A DNA stretch of 23,548 nt from Bacteroidota bacterium. Its GTDB lineage: Bacteria > Bacteroidota > Bacteroidia > Chitinophagales > Chitinophagaceae. The notes beneath the pieces were generated by a model. The model saw only the letters and a program-made list of their open reading frames with translations. It was not told the DNA's origin and did no database searches. Shown here one piece after another: positions 19,146 through 23,548 of this stretch. Every line of letters starts with the position of its first letter. Positions within the stretch are counted from its first letter, which is position 1. The translations under genes and the position numbers were made by a program. The stretch is taken from contig CANHIR010000007.1 of NCBI GenBank assembly GCA_947461015.1, positions 1-23,548 of the forward strand. Direction: 5' to 3'.

Positions 19146-20078
19146 TTAGCTGTTTTGAAATGCCCTAGTGGTAGCATGTGTGCTTTCCACCAGTTTAATG
19201 AAAATGTCATTTAAAGAAGGCAATAATTCATTGTAAGAAACAATCTCATGTTTATTTTCAATAAAATGACTTAACACTTGATTGGAGTCGTGCCCCTCAT
19301 TTATTTTCACATAAACTTTATTGTTTTCTTTTCTGATAATTGTATAAATGGGGTTGTCAATAATATTTTCCAAATGCTTTGTTTCAATGGCAAAAATGTT
19401 TTCTTTAAACATTTGTTTTACCTCTGCCACACTGCCATCTAATATTTTTTTTCCAAGATTTACGAGTACAATGTGGTCACAGATTTCTTCCACTTGTTCC
19501 ATTCGGTGTGTGCTAAATATAATGGTAGCTCCTTTTTTAGCCAATCCATAAATTTCATCTTTAATTAGGTTGGCATTTAATGGATCCAGCCCACTAAAGG
19601 GTTCGTCTAGGATAATTAATTTTGGTTCGTGTAATACAGTAATTACAAATTGAAGCTTCTGACTCATTCCTTTACTTAGGTCTTCTACTTTTTTATTCCA
19701 CCAGCTTTCCATTTCTAATTTCTTAAACCAGTACACAATTCTTTCAGTGGCTTCTGCTTTAGAAAGGCCTTTTAATTGCGCTAAGTAAAGTGCTTGTTCC
19801 CCAATTTTCATTTTCTTATACATCCCTCTTTCTTCGGGCATGTACCCAATTTTGGCAATGTCTTCACTTGGTTTAAAGGGTTGTCCGTCTAATATAATTT
19901 GACCCTCGTCTGGGTAAAAAATTCCAGTAATCATTCTAAGCAGGGTTGTTTTCCCAGCTCCATTGGGCCCTAGTAGTCCAAAAATGCTGCCTTTTTGAAT
20001 GTCAAAGGAAATATCATCTACCGCTTTTTGCGTTGCGTAATATTTCTTTAAATGTTGTAAACTTAAAATGGTATCCAT
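19146..20078 (-). CDS. ABC exporter ATP-binding protein, NatA-like
   Basis: The 310 residues contain all ATPase motifs: Walker A GPNGAGKTT (37-45), signature LSKGMSQ (134-140), Walker B LIILDEP (154-160) with catalytic Glu159, D-loop SGLDP, and switch His191 in STHRMEQ. The Q-loop region reads YMPEERGMY (79-87), with Glu where many ABC proteins have Gln; this PEERG form is typical of NatA-type exporters. After the nucleotide-binding domain, about 95 residues form the C-terminal extension seen in this group (DUF4162-like). It pairs with the permease downstream and energises export. It starts 128 bases from the divergent S1/P1-like gene, and a good -7 promoter element precedes it. Confidence 0.9.
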   Translation of the reverse strand: MDTILSLQHLKKYYATQKAVDDISFDIQKGSIFGLLGPNGAGKTTLLRMITGIFYPDEGQIILDGQPFKPSEDIAKIGYMPEERGMYKKMKIGEQALYLAQLKGLSKAEATERIVYWFKKLEMESWWNKKVEDLSKGMSQKLQFVITVLHEPKLIILDEPFSGLDPLNANLIKDEIYGLAKKGATIIFSTHRMEQVEEICDHIVLVNLGKKILDGSVAEVKQMFKENIFAIETKHLENIIDNPIYTIIRKENNKVYVKINEGHDSNQVLSHFIENKHEIVSYNELLPSLNDIFIKLVESTHATTRAFQNS

Positions 20079-20094
20079 ATTGGAAATTTATCCT

Positions 20095-20102
20095 CAAAGA
20101 TA
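20095..20102 (-). promoter_or_regulatory. Candidate -7 promoter element of the ABC exporter operon
   Basis: On the minus strand this reads TATCTTTG, an exact match to the Bacteroidota housekeeping -7 consensus TAnnTTTG, 16 bases upstream of the ATPase ATG. It implies a short leader of about 10 bases. No good TTTG -33 element is visible at the usual spacing (the best is a TTA about 19 bases upstream), so the call rests on one box. Confidence 0.35.
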
Positions 20103-20205
20103 AATCTTAATTAGCTTGATGTAAGCCTCAATTTATAAAGGCGGTATTTACAGGAAGAGTGGTGCAAAAAATGAATAATAGGTTATCTTCACTCAAATTT
20201 AGCAT

Positions 20206-21192
20206 ATGTTCAAGAAGCATTTATACCTTAATCTAATTTTAGTGGTTGCATTGATTGGCTTGAGTAGTTGGGGATTTTTGGTGCACAAAACAGTAAATCA
20301 AATTGCTATTTATAATTTACCAGCACCCTTACAAAGTTTTTTTTATGAAAATAGGGAGTATATGGTAGAAAATGCGCCTAGGCCAGATAATAGAAAAAGG
20401 TTTGATAAAACCGAGGACACAAAGCATTTTATCAATATTGAGGAGTTTGGCCCCAATGCCATTAATGACATGCCATTGGATTGGGAATTAGCCGTGAAAA
20501 AATACACGGTAGATAGTTTAAAAAAGCATGGCTGGGGTCCATACAATATCATCATGCAATTGGATAAATTGACCAATGCCTTTAAGTCCCAAAACAAAGA
20601 CAGTATATTATATTATGCTGCGGATTTAGGCCATTATATAGGAGATATGCATGTGCCTTTACATACTACCTCAAACTACGATGGCCAACTAACAGGACAA
20701 AAAGGTTTACATAGTTTATGGGAGTCCTATATTCCGGAGCTTTCTTTGGGTCAATACGATTTGTATAATAAGCATACTGCTGTTTACTTGAAAAATCCTG
20801 CAGCCGCAGTTTGGAAGGATATTCGTTCAGCCTATGCCTTGTTGCCTGAAATTTTTGCAAAGGAGGAAGCTTTAACGCATAAATTTACCCAGGAGACCAA
20901 ATACAAAACACAAATGCGCTATGGAAAAGAGGCAAAAGTGTATACAAAGGAATTTGCAAAGGAATATGCCATTGAGCTTGGCCCTACCATTAATAAGCAG
21001 TTGATTGCTTCGGCAAATATGCTTACCGATTTCATTTATACAGCATGGGTAAACGCAGGAAAGCCGGATTTAGGCACTACCAGAGGGTTGTCTCAAGAGC
21101 TGGATGAAGAATTAAAAGCATATAAGTCTAATGAATTGATAAAGAATGGTTTATTGCTATCTAAAAAAGCTAAAACCAAAGAAGAAGACTAG
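20206..21192 (+). CDS. Secreted S1/P1 nuclease or zinc phospholipase C-like protein
   Basis: The 328 residues belong to the S1/P1 nuclease-phospholipase C superfamily, which uses a three-zinc site to cleave phosphodiesters. A signal peptide (KK, then LNLILVVALIGLSS) is followed by WGFLVH. In P1 nuclease the mature N-terminal Trp itself binds zinc and a WGxxxH start is seen, so Trp22 and His27 are the likely counterparts. Other candidate ligands are His73 (KHFINIE), His142, Asp146 and His152 in GHYIGDMHVPLH, and His168 with Glu172 in GLHSLWE. Glu at the last position follows phospholipase C (Glu146) rather than P1 (Asp153). Export to the periplasm or beyond is predicted. No T9SS C-terminal signal is seen; the tail is Lys-rich. 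Substrate is undecided. It stands alone, with its stop 14 bases from the opposing FAD enzyme's stop. Confidence 0.8.
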   Translation: MFKKHLYLNLILVVALIGLSSWGFLVHKTVNQIAIYNLPAPLQSFFYENREYMVENAPRPDNRKRFDKTEDTKHFINIEEFGPNAINDMPLDWELAVKKYTVDSLKKHGWGPYNIIMQLDKLTNAFKSQNKDSILYYAADLGHYIGDMHVPLHTTSNYDGQLTGQKGLHSLWESYIPELSLGQYDLYNKHTAVYLKNPAAAVWKDIRSAYALLPEIFAKEEALTHKFTQETKYKTQMRYGKEAKVYTKEFAKEYAIELGPTINKQLIASANMLTDFIYTAWVNAGKPDLGTTRGLSQELDEELKAYKSNELIKNGLLLSKKAKTKEED

Positions 21193-21206
21193 TGCTAAAA
21201 TTATTG

Positions 21207-22814
21207 TTATTTTAATTGTGCAGCAATGGCAACTGCTAGTTTTTGGCCATCCATGGCAGCACTTACAATACCTCCTGCATAACCCGCCCCTTCACCACAA
21301 GGGTATAAATTTTTCACTTGAGGATGCTGAAAACTATCTGCATCCCTTGGGATCCTCACAGGAGAGGAGGTCCTACTTTCCGTTGCCACCACTATCGCAT
21401 CATTGGTATAATAACCCTTCATCTTTTTGCCAAAAGCTTTGAATCCTTCTTGTAAAGTATGGTGCACAAAGCCAGGTAAAATGGCATCCATCTGGGCCGC
21501 GTGAAGCCCGGGTAGGTAACTTGCATCTGGTAAATTGGAGGATATTTTATGGGTGCAAAAATCTACTAGCCTTGCAGCGGGCGCCACTTGCTTACCACCA
21601 CCCATTTCAAAAGCTATTTTTTCTACATATTGCTGAAAATCAAGCAATAATAATGGGTTATACGAATTTAAATTTGAATTTAATTTTGAACTACTTTTGG
21701 GTAATTTGGTCAAAAATTCGGCAGCGGTAGCAAGGTCAATTTGCACTACCATACCGCTATTTGCATAAGGATTATCTCTTTTGCTAGGGCTCCATCCATT
21801 TACTACAATTTCTCCTGGTGCGGTAGCAGCTGGCGCAATAATTCCACCGGGGCACATACAAAAACTAAACACCCCACGGTCAACAACTTGCTCCACCAAA
21901 CTATAGGAAGCAGGAGGTAGGTTGGGGCCTCTAAGCGCACAATGATATTGGATACCATCTATGATGGATTGAGGATGTTCCACCCGAACACCAAGGGCAA
22001 ATGGTTTAGCTTCAATTAAAATACCCTTGTTGTTTAAAAGGGTAAAAATATCTCGGGCCGAATGACCAGTTGCTAGAATTAAGGCATTGGTTAAGAAGCG
22101 ATCTCCGTCTTGGGTTATGGTTTCTTTAATTTGGCCTTGCTCAATTACCAGGTCCACTAATTTTTTATCAAATAAAACCTTACCGCCACTAAGCTCAATT
22201 TGTTCCCTCATGGCGGTAATTATATGTGGTAATTTATTGGTGCCAATATGGGGGTGGGCTTCATATAAGATGCGTTCATCGGCGCCAAACTGATAAAACA
22301 GTCTTAGGATTTTGTCAATGCTTCCTCGCTTATTGCTTCGCGTATATAATTTACCATCGCTATAAGTGCCTGCTCCACCTTCCCCAAAGCAATAATTGCT
22401 TTCTGGATTCACAATACCTTCTTTGTTTAATTTGGCTAAATCACGACGTCGTGCACGTACATCTTTACCTCTTTCTAACACAATAGGCCTAAGTCCTAAT
22501 TGAATGCATTCTAGGGCAGCAAATAAACCTGCCGGACCTGCTCCAATAATGATCACTTCTTTTGCATGAATTGGTAGGTTTGGAAACTCAATTTTATCGT
22601 CAAAACGATTGCTTGGAGATTCATTTACAAATACTAAAAGTGTAAGGTTTATCCAAACCTGTTGGCGGCTTCGGGCGTCAATGGATTGTTTGAGTATATG
22701 ATAGCCTGAAATACTGGTTTGGTCTTGCCCAATGGCGTGAGCCAAAATTGTAATGAGGAGGGAAGCATTGGCTGCTTCCTCGGGTTTCACACGAAGTTGA
22801 ATGGTCTTTTGCAT
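21207..22814 (-). CDS. FAD-dependent dehydrogenase, COG2509 type
   Basis: The 535 residues match the large uncharacterised FAD-dependent dehydrogenases of COG2509. An N-terminal domain of about 85 residues precedes the Rossmann dinucleotide site VIIIGAGPAGLFAA (87-100). Glu115 (VLERG) probably binds the FAD ribose. YCFGEGGAGTYSDGKLYTR (141-159) and ALILATGHSARD (244-255) are characteristic of the family. The near-terminal YPCGEGAGYAGGI segment closes the FAD site. No signal peptide or membrane segment is seen, so it should be cytoplasmic. The physiological substrate is unknown. A Ser/Asn/Leu low-complexity insert (about 374-386) interrupts the otherwise conserved fold. It lies 59 bases after the DUF3127 gene on the same strand and could share its transcript. 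Confidence 0.85.
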   Translation of the reverse strand: MQKTIQLRVKPEEAANASLLITILAHAIGQDQTSISGYHILKQSIDARSRQQVWINLTLLVFVNESPSNRFDDKIEFPNLPIHAKEVIIIGAGPAGLFAALECIQLGLRPIVLERGKDVRARRRDLAKLNKEGIVNPESNYCFGEGGAGTYSDGKLYTRSNKRGSIDKILRLFYQFGADERILYEAHPHIGTNKLPHIITAMREQIELSGGKVLFDKKLVDLVIEQGQIKETITQDGDRFLTNALILATGHSARDIFTLLNNKGILIEAKPFALGVRVEHPQSIIDGIQYHCALRGPNLPPASYSLVEQVVDRGVFSFCMCPGGIIAPAATAPGEIVVNGWSPSKRDNPYANSGMVVQIDLATAAEFLTKLPKSSSKLNSNLNSYNPLLLLDFQQYVEKIAFEMGGGKQVAPAARLVDFCTHKISSNLPDASYLPGLHAAQMDAILPGFVHHTLQEGFKAFGKKMKGYYTNDAIVVATESRTSSPVRIPRDADSFQHPQVKNLYPCGEGAGYAGGIVSAAMDGQKLAVAIAAQLK

Positions 22815-22873
22815 GGGTTAGGTGTTTATCCTAAAAAAATGCCTGCTCACTTTTTCGGAGCTTAAATTTTTAA

Positions 22874-23245
22874 TTAAAACGGAAGATCGTCTCCTGATTC
22901 GCCCGGAGGCATATCAAAATAAGTATTTTCAGTAGGGGCAGTATCGCCGCCTAAAGAAACCGCTTCCATACGCCAAGCATCCAAGTTGGTAATATAGTTG
23001 TCTTTGCCGTCCTTATTCCATTTCGACCCCTTGATATTAAATAACACTTTAACGGTGTCTCCAAGGTTAAAACGATCAGGCATGGTAGTTCTATCTTGAA
23101 CACATTGAAATTTTACGTAATTGGTTATGATCTTACCATTGATATCGTCTGACTTTTCAATCACAAATTCTCTTGTTTTGAAAGTCTCTTTTCTTTGTAC
23201 GGTTTCGTATTTGGCAATTAATTTACCGGTTAATTCGTAGCTCAT
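22874..23245 (-). CDS. DUF3127 family protein with SSB-like acidic tail
   Basis: I chose the ATG at 23245, giving 123 residues that begin MSYELTGKLIAKYETVQ, the expected family start. The open frame reaches 23311, but the extra residues are non-family. Typical features are TFKTREFVIE (21-30), YVKFQCVQD (43-51), LGDTVKVLFNIKGSKW (61-76), and NLDAWRMEAV (87-96). The pattern suggests an OB-fold-like beta protein, common in Bacteroidota and often encoded by small stand-alone genes. The C-terminus, after a disordered Pro/Gly/Glu stretch, ends GDDLPF, resembling the acidic DDDIPF tip of single-stranded DNA-binding protein. A role in DNA metabolism is inference. It precedes the FAD dehydrogenase on the same strand and diverges from a possible ruvC. 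Confidence 0.85.
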   Translation of the reverse strand: MSYELTGKLIAKYETVQRKETFKTREFVIEKSDDINGKIITNYVKFQCVQDRTTMPDRFNLGDTVKVLFNIKGSKWNKDGKDNYITNLDAWRMEAVSLGGDTAPTENTYFDMPPGESGDDLPF

Positions 23246-23518
23246 AGTTATAATTAAGTGCATAAAGGTAGGGTAAAAGCGCAATACAATGGGCCAAATG
23301 CTCAAAAGCAAATAGGCATTCGTTTTTGGTATAAAAAAAATACTGAAAAAAAAGTGGATAAAGTCCCTTTTTATTAGAAATTACTTTATCTTGAACGCCT
23401 GATAAATAATCGAAAAAGTAATTAAAACGAATGTTTTTGGGACATGTAAAAAAAACCAAATAAAAAAGTTTTTTTTTCAACAATTGTTTTGAATATTCGC
23501 ATTCTGATTAACAATTCG
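23246..23518. other. AT-rich intergenic region, probably divergent regulatory
   Basis: This stretch lies between the DUF3127 start and the putative rightward gene at the window edge. It has many A and T runs (for example near 23332-23353 and 23449-23477), an 8-bp inverted repeat at 23357-23390, and no convincing gene. A near match to the -7 element (TACCTTTA, minus strand) precedes the DUF3127 start, but without a well-spaced -33 box. Confidence 0.5.
23357..23390. repeat. 8-bp perfect inverted repeat in the intergenic region
   Basis: GATAAAGT (23357-23364) and ACTTTATC (23383-23390) are exact inverted copies separated by 18 bases. The arms could be half-sites of a dimeric regulator or a long-loop hairpin. 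With sequence this AT-rich, chance is a real alternative. Confidence 0.3.
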
Positions 23519-23548
23519 ATGGTATCAGGCAAGGATAGAATAATCTTA
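23519..23548 (+). CDS. 5' end of a rightward gene, possibly ruvC
   Basis: An ATG at 23519 opens a frame that runs off the window with ten residues, MVSGKDRIIL. Bacterial RuvC resolvases commonly start with a short lead followed by (R)IILGIDPGT, where the Asp is catalytic. The visible residues match the part just before that motif, which would begin at the next base. The frame is also open upstream, with a TTG at 23489. Ten residues cannot establish a family, so I leave the symbol empty. If correct, the gene diverges from the DUF3127 gene. Confidence 0.3.
   Translation, partial: MVSGKDRIIL

Noticed and set aside
21196..21214. TAAAAT/ATTTTA hairpin between the S1/P1-like and FAD genes as a bidirectional terminator
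   Set aside because: The stem is six A-T pairs and overlaps the FAD gene's last codons; expected by chance in AT-rich DNA.
23246..23311. Longer start of the DUF3127 protein at 23311
   Set aside because: The added 22 residues are hydrophobic and non-family; the family normally starts at the MSYELTG position.
23223..23483. 86-residue leftward open frame over the intergenic region
   Set aside because: It needs a non-ATG start in a poly-A/T region, runs into the DUF3127 start in another frame, and its Lys/Phe/Leu/Tyr composition reflects AT-richness.

Overview
The window reads as chromosomal DNA of a gliding or T9SS-bearing member of the Bacteroidota. The evidence is a SprA translocon gene, a PorP/SprF-type outer-membrane protein, a giant repeat protein with a CHU_C (type B) sorting domain, a DUF3127 protein, AT-rich codon use and TTG starts. 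A Chitinophagaceae-like source is only a guess; no rRNA or taxonomic marker is present. I saw no tRNA, rRNA, CRISPR array, insertion sequence or phage gene.

Layout. Positions 1-7115 (+) hold the 3' part of a very large secreted repeat protein (17 tandem Ig-like repeats of about 89 residues, then linker, two CHU_C-associated Ig-like domains and the C-terminal sorting domain). A PorP/SprF-family gene follows immediately. Positions 7123-9864 (-) hold a probable three-gene run, transcribed in the order fabH (fatty acid initiation), a PLP-dependent methionine gamma-lyase/cystathionine synthase-family enzyme, and an SSAT-like GNAT acetyltransferase. Positions 9965-17808 (+) hold ruvA overlapping or abutting sprA, a linkage I recall from other Bacteroidota. 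Positions 17792-20078 (-) hold a NatA/NatB-like ABC exporter, its permease gene overlapping the end of sprA by 17 bases tail to tail. Positions 20206-21192 (+) encode an S1/P1-nuclease or zinc phospholipase C-like secreted enzyme. Positions 21207-22814 (-) encode a COG2509-type FAD dehydrogenase. Positions 22874-23245 (-) encode a DUF3127 protein with an SSB-like acidic tail. The last 30 bases look like the start of a rightward gene, possibly ruvC.

How they fit together. The repeat protein is the likely cargo, the SprF-like protein its probable dedicated partner, and SprA the outer-membrane channel through which type IX cargo leaves. Cargo pair and translocon lie about 3.5 kb apart, separated by the leftward metabolic run. 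The other genes are ordinary metabolic, transport and DNA-maintenance genes. The most unusual structure is the nested organisation of the repeat array: the 267-bp units appear to fall into a higher-order period of five units (about 1.33 kb).
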